In this document: piece after piece, positions 16,560 through 25,747 of the stretch
How the letters are laid out: every line of letters starts with the position of its first letter
Numbering within the stretch: the stretch's first letter is position 1
Assembly: GCA_965238125.1 (NCBI GenBank)
Contig: OZ250179.1
Span: forward strand, 5,766,001-5,830,000
Direction: 5' to 3'
Length of the DNA: 64,000 bases
Origin: UBA6623 sp965238125
GTDB taxonomy: Bacteria; Acidobacteriota; Terriglobia; Bryobacterales; UBA6623
Position numbers and translations under genes: made by a program
Notes under the pieces: model-generated
Database searches by the model: none
What the model saw: the letters and a program-made list of their open reading frames with translations, nothing else
Told to the model about the DNA's origin: nothing

Positions 16560-17243
16560 CTATCTACAGGGGCTTGCGGCAACCTGTGCATGAATCTCAA
16601 AACGGATGCTCACTTTATCCTTTATCTTGACGACCCCGGCTATGGATTCGGGTTGAATCCCGTAATTGGTTTGCCTTGCTGTGAACCTGCCGGAAAAACG
16701 AAAGCTGCCCGTATCGAGCTGCGTAAATGCGACGGGCACGGAAACGGGCTGGGTTTTACCCCGAATCGTCAAGGCACCCCTCAGGATAAGGCTGCCCTCA
16801 TTTTTCCCTTCCACAGACGTTGTTCGGAATTGGATTTCCGGATAGTCTTCCGCGGCAAGATTCCGCGGTCCAAGCATCTTCTCTTGTATCTCTTGTAGGT
16901 CCTTGGGGCCGGGGCCATCGAGGCTTAAGCCCGCGATGCGACGCGCTTCCGGGATATCGATTTCTAGAGACGGAGTGGAGACGGTAATCGCAGCCGTGGA
17001 GGACTGGGGGTTTTGTGAGTCTAAACAAATTTCAGCCGACCATTCGGCAGCCAAAATTCCATGCTTATGCCCCACGAAAGCGCTGAGCAGCCCGCCTTTG
17101 TCGGTACTCACCACAATATATGACCTTTTATGGTCCACCTCGAGTTTCACAAGGTCTGCGTGCAGCTGCTCCCAAGCTAAGGTAGCTGCCAGGCACGCAA
17201 GCACGGCGCGCATCAGTTGAAGCGAGAGACAACGTGAACGCAT
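16560..17243 (-). CDS. Secreted YceI-family protein
   Basis: I start at the ATG at 17243, which yields MRSRCLSLQLMRAVLACLAA, a signal peptide cleaved near EQLHA; the open frame extends upstream but with basic, unlikely sequence. The 227-aa product has the YceI pattern. Early lipocalin-like strands come first (HKRSYIVVSTDKGGLLSAFVGHKHGI). The middle has LAAEDYPEIQFRTTSVEG, followed by GALTIRGKTQPVSVPVAF and a final KIKDKVSIRFEIHAQ. YceI proteins are periplasmic beta-barrels that bind isoprenoid or quinone-like lipids. The gene stands alone among remnants and appears intact. Confidence 0.88.
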   Translation of the reverse strand: MRSRCLSLQLMRAVLACLAATLAWEQLHADLVKLEVDHKRSYIVVSTDKGGLLSAFVGHKHGILAAEWSAEICLDSQNPQSSTAAITVSTPSLEIDIPEARRIAGLSLDGPGPKDLQEIQEKMLGPRNLAAEDYPEIQFRTTSVEGKNEGSLILRGALTIRGKTQPVSVPVAFTQLDTGSFRFSGRFTARQTNYGIQPESIAGVVKIKDKVSIRFEIHAQVAASPCR

Positions 17244-17561
17244 CGGAACTGCCTCCGAGGCCTGCGAAGACCGTCGGTTTTCATTAGCCGGCAGTCGTCG
17301 GTGAACCGCCCGCGATCCTAACCGTTTGGTGAGGCCAAGTCTCCTTCTCAACATGACACAGAAGACTCGGCGCCGTCCCGTAGAACTGGAAAAGGTTTCT
17401 TTGCAAAACAAGCGCCTCCGGAAACCACTCAGCCCGGATTCCCGCCGATTCAACGACCTCAACGACTTAGTCGGCCGCTTCAACCTTCTCCATCATTCCC
17501 AATAGCACCCGCGAGGCGGAAAATCTCAATTCGTCTCAGCGAGACTTGGGTCTTTCCACGC

Positions 17562-18402
17562 CTACGGCTGATCTGGTTCAATTTGGCCGCGAATCTCGCC
17601 GTCGGGGAATGCCGCCGAGTGCAACATCACGTACGCGCCCCCGCTTCGAAGCGCAGCGAGGACATCCTCGATCGGCGTGGCCGGGTCCAGTTCGCCCGCG
17701 GCCACCCCAAAGTCGATCCGGTCGCCCGGATCAGGTGTAGTGAAGAAGAATTCTGTACCGTTCACCCCGGGGGGACCCAGATTCATGGAAAGGCCTGTCA
17801 CCGCCGGCATGTTGTGGAGACAGACGCCGGATACGCCGGTATCCGCCGCTGAGAATGTGCAGTTGGCCGAGAACAAAGAGCCGGTCGGCGGCAACAACCT
17901 GGTCGCCCGCGGCAGTCGTTGCGAACGTCTCGAAGGGGGATGTCTCCGTGTACTGCCCCAACCACGCGAGCTGCTCGGTTGTCATCCACAGGTCGATGGG
18001 CCCCGTGCCCGAGACTCTGGTGGCGTTCTTCGGAAACAAGATCACGCTTTGGAAGCCGGTGAGCGGCAGACGGGCGTGTCGGACGGGAGAATGGCGGCAA
18101 CCTGCCCCGCCAACGTAAAAACCATGAAGCAGTCCACTGTCACACCGCCAACGGTCGCCTGAACGGACGTACCGGCCAATTCGGTTGACAAAGGAAAGGC
18201 GTCGACAATCACGATTTCGTCAGGGCCCATGCGCAGACCGAAAATCGCAAACATGCTGCCCTGAGCCACAGCCCATAGTGGCAAATCAGGTGGTATGAAA
18301 CTGCCCTGATTGACCGGTGTGCTGATAACGGGCTGTCGACGCGGCGATACCGGCCGCCAGTAGAAGGCAAACAGCTCGGTGGACTCTTACCGGACCTCTC
18401 AT
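17562..18402 (-). pseudogene. Decayed secreted TIGR03437/CHRD-domain protein
   Basis: Read on the minus strand, the ATG at 18402 begins a signal-like sequence, then frames shift. One frame gives FAIFGLRMGPDEIVIVDAFP and GTSVQATVGGVTVDCFMVFT, the first half of the Solibacter-type TIGR03437 C-terminal domain. Another gives GTGPIDLWMTTEQLAWLGQY, and a third gives a CHRD-like end with YVMLHSAAFPDGEIRGQIEP. At least three frameshifts separate these pieces. The domain is a useful taxonomic marker, because TIGR03437 is largely confined to Acidobacteria. No functional product is expected. Confidence 0.78.
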
Positions 18403-18496
18403 GACGTAGCTCCCCAGCGGGTCAAATACGGCCTACCCTTTATGAGGACTTGGGCTACCGAGGGGCAACGGGCGAGATCGGGGGATCGGGGACGGG

Positions 18497-18521
18497 GGAG
18501 ATCGGGGCGTCCCCGATCTCC
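18497..18521. repeat. Perfect GGAGATCGGGG hairpin after the desaturase gene
   Basis: GGAGATCGGGG (18497-18507) and CCCCGATCTCC (18511-18521) pair perfectly around a 3-base loop. The hairpin lies 11 bases past the desaturase stop and belongs to the GATCGGGG-rich tract at 18470-18521. There is no T-run, so termination is unproven. Confidence 0.65.
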
Positions 18522-18531
18522 TGGTTTCTAA

Positions 18532-19392
18532 TCAGGCGGTTTCGTTTCGTGTGGCTGGGAATGTCGGTTTGGGTACCTTCGCCGACTTTACGAGGCCGAG
18601 GAACTGCAGAAACCAAATCTGAATCCACGTAAGATCGATCTCATACCATCGCAAGCCGAGTCGGGCGGAGGTCGGATGGGCGTGGTGGTTATTGTGCCAG
18701 CCTTCGCCAAAGGTGAGCAGCGCAACCCACCAGTTGTTGCGGGAATCGTCGGGTGTATTGAAGCGGCGCCGGCCCCACATGTGCGCGGCGGAGTTCACCA
18801 GCCAGGTGGTGTGCAGTCCGACGACCACGCGCACGCAGAGGCCCCAGAGCATCATTGGCAAACCACCCGCGGCCAGCAGGATCAGACCGAGCACAATAAG
18901 CGGGATGTAGTGATACTTGTCGAGAAGAACGTAAAAGCGGTTCTTGGCCAGGTCCGGCGCGTGGCGCAACATACGCCTTTGCTTTGCGTTGTTGTAATTG
19001 CCTTCGCCGGCGATGATCCAGCCGACGTGTGCCCACCAGCCACCTTCATGGGGCGAGTGTGGGTCAGCGTCCTTGTCGGAGTGCTGATGATGGATGCGAT
19101 GAGTGCCTACCCAGGCGATGGGACCCCCTTGAAGCGTCAGGGTGCCGCAGATTGCCAGGAGGTACTCGATGGGCTTGGGCACCTCGTAGGAACGGTGTGT
19201 GAGCAGTCGGTGATAGCCCATGCCGATGCCCCAACCGATTGCCATCCAGTGCAGCAGCGCCGCCACGACCAGGGCCTGCCATTGAAACACGAAAAAGGCG
19301 GCGACCGCGCCAACGTGGAGTAATCCCAGGGGGACGGAGGTTCTCCAGTTGATCTTGCCCGTTCTTCCTGGGAAGCTGACTTCACTGCCCAC
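18532..19392 (-). CDS. Acyl-CoA desaturase (delta-9 type fatty acid desaturase)
   Basis: This membrane di-iron enzyme introduces a cis double bond into saturated acyl chains using O2. All three histidine boxes are present: HRLLTH, HRIHHQH and HNNHH, separated by hydrophobic helices. The start is the GTG at 19392, since GGAGGAG sits six bases before it; the upstream ATG at 19410 has no comparable site and lies within that purine run. The 286-aa length fits the short bacterial type without a cytochrome b5 domain. The gene is intact although its surroundings are decayed. Confidence 0.95.
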   Translation of the reverse strand: MGSEVSFPGRTGKINWRTSVPLGLLHVGAVAAFFVFQWQALVVAALLHWMAIGWGIGMGYHRLLTHRSYEVPKPIEYLLAICGTLTLQGGPIAWVGTHRIHHQHSDKDADPHSPHEGGWWAHVGWIIAGEGNYNNAKQRRMLRHAPDLAKNRFYVLLDKYHYIPLIVLGLILLAAGGLPMMLWGLCVRVVVGLHTTWLVNSAAHMWGRRRFNTPDDSRNNWWVALLTFGEGWHNNHHAHPTSARLGLRWYEIDLTWIQIWFLQFLGLVKSAKVPKPTFPATRNETA

Positions 19393-19534
19393 TCTTGCTC
19401 CTCCTTCCAATCTCCGTTTTCACCGTAACATGGCCGGCAGCATTCTGATTCGGGAGAGCGAGCGCTCCGCGTTAGCCCGGTGCTTCTCTTACTCTCCTTG
19501 ACTCATGGTTCGGGAGCCTAAGACTTGGGTCTTT

Positions 19535-19584
19535 CCGTGCTCGGGATAGCGGTTGTGTCAAACCGTGGTTCGACCGAGTTCGGG
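19535..19584 (+). repeat. 50-bp intergenic repeat, copy 1
   Basis: The unit CCGTGCTCGGGATAGCGGTT...GTTCGGG recurs with few changes at 59120-59168. In both places a CCGAACTCC- or C-rich tract follows. Confidence 0.7.
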
Positions 19585-19621
19585 AGCTGCCCTCGCTTTC
19601 CCCCCCCGTATGATCATAAGC

Positions 19622-19945
19622 CATGGAAAGCCGTCGAGTCCTGTTCAAGACACTCTTCGCCGCAGGGCCTCGCGGCGGCGACACCCTCGGCCTCGCGAGC
19701 CGGTGTGATCCGAAAGCAACCTCTCTCCGCTGCTTTCGACAGCTTGGGAGCCACCTTCGTCGAGGTCGTTTTTGAGCCCGGCCAAAGTTCAGCGCCGCAT
19801 CGTCATCCAGGTTTCGTGCTGGGTTAGGTGATCGAAGGCCGGTTTAGGTTCGCGGTCAAAGGCGAGCCGGAGAAGGTCCTCGGGCCCGGCGAAGTCTTCT
19901 AAGAACCGCCCGATGCGGTGCATTTAGTCTCCGGGAACGCCGGGG
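19622..19945 (+). pseudogene. Decayed secreted cupin-domain protein
   Basis: The ATG at 19622 begins MESRRVLFKTLFAAG. After a frameshift near 19665 the frame gives GLAAATPSASRAGVIRKQPL and FVEVVFEPGQSSAPHRHPGF. The HRHPGF with the later GEVF...EPPDAVHLVSG is a cupin metal-site pattern. In-frame stops at 19825 (TAG, where a Tyr is expected after VLG) and 19900 (TAA, where Tyr is expected in VFYEPPD) disrupt it. It runs directly into an IS3-type remnant. Confidence 0.78.
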
Positions 19946-19949
19946 AACA

Positions 19950-20207
19950 AACCGCGCGTCGAACGCGACTGCGAAGGCGAAGCCCGCATCGCGGCGCTCG
20001 AACGTAAAATCGGTCAACAAGCCCTGGAGATCGATTTTTTGCGGCAAGCCTTGCGACCTGTCGAAGATCTACGCACAAAACTCTCGTCAGTGGCGGCGGC
20101 GGATCGGCGAATTCATCCGATCCGCAGCGTGGCAAGGCAAACTGAGCGTGCGGAAGATGTGTCGGCTCAGCGGCCTCTCGCTCTTTGTTTTCCGCAAGGG
20201 CGGGTAG
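19950..20207 (+). pseudogene. Fragment of an IS3-family transposase
   Basis: The first part encodes EARIAALERKIGQQALEIDF and LRQALR, typical of the coiled-coil end of IS3 OrfA. After a frameshift near 20098 comes RIGEFIRSAAWQGKLSVRKM and CRLSGLS, the opening of OrfB. The DDE domain is missing. It marks an old insertion that probably truncated the neighbouring cupin gene. Confidence 0.72.
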
Positions 20208-20216
20208 GACAGTCCA

Positions 20217-21050
20217 CTAGTCTTCGACTGGCAGGTTTTTTGTTGCGGGCGGCGTCGGACCATGCCCGCGCCACAACAATGTTGTTTCGTCCGGATAGGG
20301 CAATGTGGGGGTCGCCTCCGAGAACACCTCCCGGTCAAGATTGCAGGCGGCAAGCGCCTCGGAGTAGCGTGGCCGGTTGCTGTTGTCGAATAATATGCAC
20401 CCCCCGGGGCTAACGTGCTTAACCGCTTCCCGCAGGCAAGTCGCCCGGGCACGGCCGTCTATGATAATTAAGTCCCATTCGCTGTTGCCCTGGCGGATGT
20501 GTTCAACGTATCGCGTGAAATCCCTGCCAATCGCTCCAGGCCGAGTCGAGGTGGCCGCCGGAACGTTCGGGGGTTCCGCCGTAGGTGCTTCAATACACTC
20601 GATCTCAACATTGTCGAAACCTGATAGGTGCTGTGACATCTCTTCGGCAAAGCGAGGATCGTGCTCGACGCTACAGACATACGAGCAGCGCCTGGCCAGC
20701 CAGGCGGTACTGGCGCCGCAACCGTACTCGAATACCCGCGCTTGCCCATCCCATGAGGCAATCGTGCGTTCCACTCGGCGAATCGCCGCGAACGTCCACC
20801 ACGGTAGGTCGAGCCGCATGAGGTCCAGCGGGTCATAGATTGCCAATAGGCTTCGCAGGTACAGAGCAGCAAAATGCCGGTCACGGGCCTCGTCGAGCCA
20901 GGACACGATTCCGGTGCGTCGCAGAACACCTCGAATCCCCCGGACCAGCCCGATATAGGATCTCTTCGACAGAGGTAGTTGCCTTGTGAGTGTTTGCACG
21001 TTCTCGTTTGACGGCGTCACGATTCCAGGGCACAACGGAGGGGCTTTCAT
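20217..21050 (-). CDS. Class I SAM-dependent methyltransferase
   Basis: I use the ATG at 21050, four bases after the stop of the upstream gene; an in-frame ATG at 21107 would overlap that gene. The ~277-aa product has a motif I of RVFEYGCGASTAWLARRC, a motif II-like acidic turn SVEHDPRF, and a motif IV-like WDLIIIDGRAR. Later comes VSPGGCILFDNSNRPRYSEA. This pattern fits small-molecule or glycan methyltransferases of the Methyltransf_24 type, but the acceptor is unknown. It is probably cotranscribed with the large membrane protein before it, which suggests a role in envelope polysaccharide or lipid modification. Confidence 0.85.
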   Translation of the reverse strand: MKAPPLCPGIVTPSNENVQTLTRQLPLSKRSYIGLVRGIRGVLRRTGIVSWLDEARDRHFAALYLRSLLAIYDPLDLMRLDLPWWTFAAIRRVERTIASWDGQARVFEYGCGASTAWLARRCSYVCSVEHDPRFAEEMSQHLSGFDNVEIECIEAPTAEPPNVPAATSTRPGAIGRDFTRYVEHIRQGNSEWDLIIIDGRARATCLREAVKHVSPGGCILFDNSNRPRYSEALAACNLDREVFSEATPTLPYPDETTLLWRGHGPTPPATKNLPVED

Positions 21051-21054
21051 TGAA

Positions 21055-22755
21055 TCATCTGCGCCGGGACGACTTGCGGCTTTTATCTTCGAGGACATAC
21101 AAACCATCGCGATCTCGCAGCTTAACCAACGCCGTTACCTTTCCCGGTTTGGCGACACCCCCCAAGTAACCGCGCCAAGGGACGCGAAGCGGGCGGTTCT
21201 TGATTTGGCGGGGTACGTTCCTGTAGTCCAAGATCGCCGCCCCGGTCACGCGACGCTCTTCGTCGGTCAACAGCAAGCACTCAACAGCGGCTTCCTTTAA
21301 GCTTAAGGACACAGACCCCCTGACGAAGCTGAGGCCCGGCTTTACGGCACGAAGCCCCTCCACGCTTCCCCAGATCGGACTCACTCGGGGTTGCGGTCGG
21401 ATCAGTACAGAATCGTCAATCGGATCGCCAAGTCGGCCACAATCAAAGACGAAATGATCGTTGAACGGGTAGTGTCCGATCTTCCGCATCAGCGGTATCA
21501 ACCCTTGCATGTATTTGCCGCCTGGCAAGGCTCCCGCGCGGGTCTTCTTAGGATCGACCACACCCAGCCGGATAGAAATTGCCACCAAATCTTGTTCCGC
21601 CCGAAGCCCTCGGTAATATCCGGAAGACCCTGCGCTCACACAGGTCATGATGAGGGCGCCGGCGACCACGAACGGGAAACGCCTGCGAAAAACCGCGTCC
21701 GGTCTGTTCTCCTGGAGCCACGCAAGAGAAAGAACGAAGACTGCCAGCCAAAACAACGAGGGAATTGTGGCATATCGGCTGACGGTCAACCCGTCCTGTC
21801 CCATCGAATTTCTCGCTGTCGCCATCAGGCCTATGTTGACCAGCCCGTAGAGAGCCAAAGCAAGCCAAAATAGCATCCCCCGTGGCTGGCGACCGGCTGA
21901 AAAGTACTGAGTCGCTAGAAACCCGATCGCCCCGAGTCCGACGAGAGCAAGGATTTGAGCGAGATCTTCACCGCGAAAGAAGATGCCGCCTAGAATATTC
22001 AATGCGAAGTTAGCTAACGGAATGGGTTCCAACCAAGGCTCGGCATAGTCGGCACTGACGTAGCCGGCAGAATAGAACCCGCCGAGGATCGCAAGAGAAG
22101 CCAACACCGGAAGGGCTTCTCTGCGCCCAAAACGCCTTCCAGCGACGAGAATGAAGACGACTAAGGGTAGAGCGACCAACCCGGTACCGTAGGTGACTGC
22201 AGCCGTGACCCCCGCTAAGATGCTCAGGACTAAAGACCAAAACGACCGGCTCTCAAGGTGTCGGCAGGCGAGAGATATAGAGGCTATTGCGAAGAAATTC
22301 GCGGGGATCCAAGCAATCCCACTCATGCCAATGAGCCAGCTCTGCATCGCTTGGGGGGTGAAGGTTAGGACCGATATTGTTGCCACCGCGGTTATGCGGC
22401 TGGATGGGTCGGCCCTGACCTGTCTTGGGAGGGCGTGGTACAGAAGGACGGCTTGCGCCGCGGCAAAGACAACAGCGAAGACGCACAAATAGCGGTTGGA
22501 ACCTCCGAAGACAAGAATGTTTGACAGATAGATGAGCCGCGGCACGAACAAGCAGTGCTGAGCGTAGAGTCGAAACCAATCGCCAACCGGCGTTAGGGCC
22601 CCGGTATCGTCGCTTGAGAACAGGACACGTAGATTGCTCCAGTAATCCCAACTCTGCAGGTGGCCGGCGTCGGCAACAATGTGCACGATGTAGGTGACCG
22701 GGAGTACCCACAGCAGGACGGAAGCTGCTGCGCGAATCGGGCGAGCGAGAGGCAT
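21055..22755 (-). CDS. Polytopic membrane protein, glycosyltransferase-like
   Basis: The 566-aa protein has around ten to twelve hydrophobic helices in its first 390 residues (for example AASVLLWVLPVTYIVHIV and LALVGLGAIGFLATQYF), followed by a ~170-residue soluble C-terminal domain. The layout, a short N-terminal helix, a large periplasmic loop rich in aromatic residues and many later helices, recalls GT-C fold glycosyltransferases or the hydrophobic proteins of polysaccharide clusters. I cannot name the family. No catalytic DxD or ExD in the first loop is certain. It overlaps functionally with the adjacent methyltransferase. Confidence 0.75.
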   Translation of the reverse strand: MPLARPIRAAASVLLWVLPVTYIVHIVADAGHLQSWDYWSNLRVLFSSDDTGALTPVGDWFRLYAQHCLFVPRLIYLSNILVFGGSNRYLCVFAVVFAAAQAVLLYHALPRQVRADPSSRITAVATISVLTFTPQAMQSWLIGMSGIAWIPANFFAIASISLACRHLESRSFWSLVLSILAGVTAAVTYGTGLVALPLVVFILVAGRRFGRREALPVLASLAILGGFYSAGYVSADYAEPWLEPIPLANFALNILGGIFFRGEDLAQILALVGLGAIGFLATQYFSAGRQPRGMLFWLALALYGLVNIGLMATARNSMGQDGLTVSRYATIPSLFWLAVFVLSLAWLQENRPDAVFRRRFPFVVAGALIMTCVSAGSSGYYRGLRAEQDLVAISIRLGVVDPKKTRAGALPGGKYMQGLIPLMRKIGHYPFNDHFVFDCGRLGDPIDDSVLIRPQPRVSPIWGSVEGLRAVKPGLSFVRGSVSLSLKEAAVECLLLTDEERRVTGAAILDYRNVPRQIKNRPLRVPWRGYLGGVAKPGKVTALVKLRDRDGLYVLEDKSRKSSRRR

Positions 22756-23032
22756 GAGTTCCGCGTATGCAGTCGATTGGTGAACGTAATTTGCCGGCCA
22801 CGTTATCGCGACCCGCGGCCCGGACCGTTGGGGGCATATCGGCGTGCGCCCGCGAACCGCCGGCCGGCAGGACGGCAGGGCGAATTCTCAGCCAAGTCCC
22901 AACAGCATAATCGAGATTGTAGCGTCCAAGCAAGGACTGTCTGCAGTGCGGTCGTTTGGTGAGGGATCGGAAAAGAAGGGGATCGGTGACAGGCTACGAC
23001 TTTCGGACTTTCCGGGTCGCGGCCAAGGGCTT

Positions 23033-23270
23033 TCAGACTGTCTTGAGAATGTCTTCGCGCCGGACAGCTTTGTGTTCGGCTACGGCACGAAGGATCCCGT
23101 GCAGCGTGCCGACGCGTAGCTTGGGATGAGCGGGAATCGAAATTCGTTGGCGTGTCGGCTCAGTTGTTTCGAGGATGACGTGGCTTCCGACTTGGTGAAC
23201 CTTGGTAACCCCATCTTCGGCAAAGTACCGCGGCGAGCCGCTCGCCGCTTAGGTCGCGCGGGAGCTTCAT
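23033..23270 (-). pseudogene. hicA: Frameshifted HicA-type toxin gene
   Basis: The ATG at 23270 overlaps the hicB stop (ATGA). The first frame gives MKLPRDLSGERLAAVLCRRW and GY. A shift near 23205 is needed to continue with KVHQVGSHVILETTEPTRQR, ISIPAHPKLRVGTLHGILRA and EDILKTV. These are HicA features: the double-stranded-RNA-binding-like fold with the catalytic His in GSH and the IPAH motif. The simplest reading is loss of two bases in the GY-T-KV codons. The toxin, an mRNA interferase, is probably inactive. Confidence 0.82.
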
Positions 23271-23476
23271 CGCAGGGCGAACATTTCATCCCGTACAAGG
23301 TGAAGCCGCACCCGCGCAGGCTGGGTTTGATCAAAGAAGAAGGCGCTGACAGCCTCCTTGACATTGGTTCTGAGTTCTTCCCAGCTCTCGCCTTGCGTGA
23401 AGATATTCTCCGTCATGCACTCGGCAACGTAACCGCCGTCCGCCTCTTGTGTGACTTCGAAGATCAGTTCTTCCAC
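23267..23476 (-). CDS. hicB: HicB-type antitoxin
   Basis: The 69-aa product MEELIFEVTQEADGGYVAEC... matches the short HicB form that lacks a C-terminal DNA-binding domain. It has the partial RNase H-like fold with GGYVAECMTENIFTQGESWE and a conserved EAVSAFFFD. HicB neutralises the HicA RNase by direct binding. The gene is upstream of hicA in a hicB-hicA order with ATGA overlap. It is intact whereas hicA is frameshifted, consistent with loss of the toxin first. Confidence 0.88.
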   Translation of the reverse strand: MEELIFEVTQEADGGYVAECMTENIFTQGESWEELRTNVKEAVSAFFFDQTQPARVRLHLVRDEMFALR

Positions 23477-23632
23477 GTCTCTTATCTAAACGCGTTCGGC
23501 AGGGGTTCGGCAATGTCTCCTATTCCTGCCCTGCCCCGCCGTCCGGGTTTTCGCACGATTCAGGTAACATACGGGACGGGTTGGGACGTCCAAGTCTTTG
23601 TGGCTCCGGGAGGGCGCCTTAGGGAGGCTGTC

Positions 23633-25024
23633 ATGCTACTGAGATCGCGCCGGCGTTTGGGAATTGCGGTGGCCGTCGGGCTGGGCTTGTCCGCGTCCGC
23701 CGCCGAGGCCGCGAAGAAGATCAAGCCGGGTTGGAATTTGTTCAAGCCCGCGCAGGATATCCAACTCGGCCAAGAAGCCGCGAAGGACATCGAGAAGCAG
23801 GTCGAGGTCGTCAACGACCCGCAACTTACCAACTACATCGCCGGGATCGGCAAGCGGCTGGCCGACGTGGCCCAGGGCGAGGACTATCCCTACTCGTTCA
23901 AAGTGGTCGCCGACCCCGGCATCAACGCCTTCGCGCTGCCGGGCGGGCCGATTTACGTCCATAGCGGCCTGATCGCCGCCGCCGACAACGAAGCGCAGTT
24001 GGCGGGCGTGATGGCGCACGAGGTATCGCACGTCGCCTTGCGCCATTCGACCAGCCGCGCCTCGAAGGCTTCCGCCTTCCAGATCCCGCTGGCGCTGGTT
24101 GCCGGAACGCTTGATAAGAAGGGCGGGTTGGTGGGGGCGCTTGCGGGTATCGGGGTGAGTTTCGGGCTCAATTCGTTGTTCCTGAAATATTCGCGCGGCG
24201 CCGAGAAGAACGCCGATATTCTCGGGGCGCGCATGCTCGCCGAGGTCGGCTACGAGCCGGTCGAGATGGCGAACTTCTTTCAAAAGCTCGAGCAGCAAAG
24301 CGGAGGTCGCGGCGGCCCGCAATTCTTCTCCGACCACCCGAACCCAGGCAACCGCGTGCGCTATGTGACCGAAGAGGTGCGTGATCTGCCGGTCAAGCGT
24401 TACACGCGCGGCGACACGAAACAGTTCCGGGAGATGAATGCGCGCGCAAGCCGCATTCAGCCGACGAAGAAAGCGTCTGAGAACGCAGGCGAGAGCGCGC
24501 CCGGCAGTGCTGCTCAGACGCCCGGCGCGGCCCAAGCACCGGTGGCCGCGAATGCGGGTTTTCGGGTGTATCAGGCAGCGAGTTATCGAGTGGAGCATCC
24601 CGCGGAATGGAAGGTTTATGAGGCGGGAGAGGGCGCCGTTACCGCCGCGCCCGCCGACGGCATCGTCCACGATCGGCAAGGGAATCCGTCGTTGGCGCGC
24701 GGTCTGATGGCGGGCTTTTTCGCGGGTCGTCAGCGGGGGCTGTCGGCGGCGACCGATGAGCTGATCGCCGACCTACGCCGGTCGAATCCAGGGCTGGAGA
24801 TTTTGCGAGGTCAGCGGCAGGGAACGCGGCTCGGCGGCCGGCCAGCCGAGAGTGTGTTGCTCGAGGGGGCATCGGTTTTGGCGGGGCAGCGGGAGTTTGT
24901 TTGGCTGGTCACCGGGGAAGCGCCGACCGGGTTGTTTTACGCCATTCTCGTTTCATCCGAAAACGAGTATAGGCGGTTGCGGGATCCTTATCAGAAGATT
25001 GTGCAGTCGGTTGAGTTCCGCTGA
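23633..25024 (+). CDS. Secreted M48-family metalloprotease
   Basis: The start at 23633 is chosen because AGGGAGG precedes it at a good distance and a signal peptide follows (RLGIAVAVGLGLSASAAEA). The 463-aa product has the zinc motif HEVSH in VMAHEVSHVALRHSTSRASK, the late Glu in ADILGARMLAEVGY, and the DHPNPGNRVRY turn. It is a BepA/YfgC-like periplasmic protease thought to handle outer-membrane protein quality control. The C-terminal ~150 residues after an Ala/Pro-rich linker form an extra domain (YRVEHPAEWKVYE) resembling a PsbP/MOG1-like fold. Monocistronic. Confidence 0.92.
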   Translation: MLLRSRRRLGIAVAVGLGLSASAAEAAKKIKPGWNLFKPAQDIQLGQEAAKDIEKQVEVVNDPQLTNYIAGIGKRLADVAQGEDYPYSFKVVADPGINAFALPGGPIYVHSGLIAAADNEAQLAGVMAHEVSHVALRHSTSRASKASAFQIPLALVAGTLDKKGGLVGALAGIGVSFGLNSLFLKYSRGAEKNADILGARMLAEVGYEPVEMANFFQKLEQQSGGRGGPQFFSDHPNPGNRVRYVTEEVRDLPVKRYTRGDTKQFREMNARASRIQPTKKASENAGESAPGSAAQTPGAAQAPVAANAGFRVYQAASYRVEHPAEWKVYEAGEGAVTAAPADGIVHDRQGNPSLARGLMAGFFAGRQRGLSAATDELIADLRRSNPGLEILRGQRQGTRLGGRPAESVLLEGASVLAGQREFVWLVTGEAPTGLFYAILVSSENEYRRLRDPYQKIVQSVEFR

Positions 25025-25247
25025 CGGTTCTGACCTGAAACCTCGCTTGGGGTGACCGAGGCGAGACAATTTGAGAGCTTGACCGGACTGTGGGCTGGGA
25101 CGGACACGAGTGTTTGTCACTACTCGGGGTGCTCCCATGTGGTAGCGGTTTCTTGAACCCGGCGCTACGCTCCTTATTCCCGATGCCGCGGTCGAAGTGG
25201 TGAGCCGCGGGATCGTACGCGAGGGGAGCCGGGCACCCGCGGTCGCA

Positions 25248-25700
25248 TCAACTCGGCGTCAGGCGCTCGCGGTGCCATCGTCCAAAGGTAATTAGAAACG
25301 TGGCCAGCACGAGATGGAACACAATCGGAATCGTACCGCCGAGCCAGCGGGTGTCCGGCCGCACGATCATTTGTACGACGTAGCGCACAATCATCCCGCC
25401 GAAATAGATGTAGCCAAAGTAGAGAACGCCCCGCGCGAAAAACGGCCGGCTTTCAACAAACCAACCCTCTCCACGCGTGAAGTCAAAGCAGGCTTTCAGG
25501 CACACCGCGATAATCACAAACTGCGAGGGAAGCAAATAGGGGTAGGGCATCAAGCCCGACATCCATTCGCTCATCGGCGGCAACCAAGTGACGTGCCCGA
25601 AGACAACGAGCATTTGGCCGGCGACGCGGGCTACAAACGCCGCCGTCAGCAGCCACAAGAGCGGCGCGAGATGTTGGGGAGGCGGGGGGACTTTCGACAT
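25248..25700 (-). CDS. Four-helix membrane protein of unknown function
   Basis: The ~150-aa product has four predicted membrane segments (LLWLLTAAFVARVAGQMLVV; LPSQFVIIAVCLKACFDF; VLYFGYIYFGGMIVRYVVQM; GTIPIVFHLVLATFLITFG) and short loops. No known family comes to mind; a redox or heme role cannot be excluded. The start at 25700 gives MSKVPP; an upstream ATG three codons earlier is equally possible. It is encoded downstream of the PQQ-like propeller gene on the same strand, 47 bases after its stop, so it may be in the same transcript. Confidence 0.75.
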   Translation of the reverse strand: MSKVPPPPQHLAPLLWLLTAAFVARVAGQMLVVFGHVTWLPPMSEWMSGLMPYPYLLPSQFVIIAVCLKACFDFTRGEGWFVESRPFFARGVLYFGYIYFGGMIVRYVVQMIVRPDTRWLGGTIPIVFHLVLATFLITFGRWHRERLTPS

Positions 25701-25747
25701 CGGCGCCAACTCAGGCGAGCCGGAGAGCGAGATGCCGGCTCACAAGC

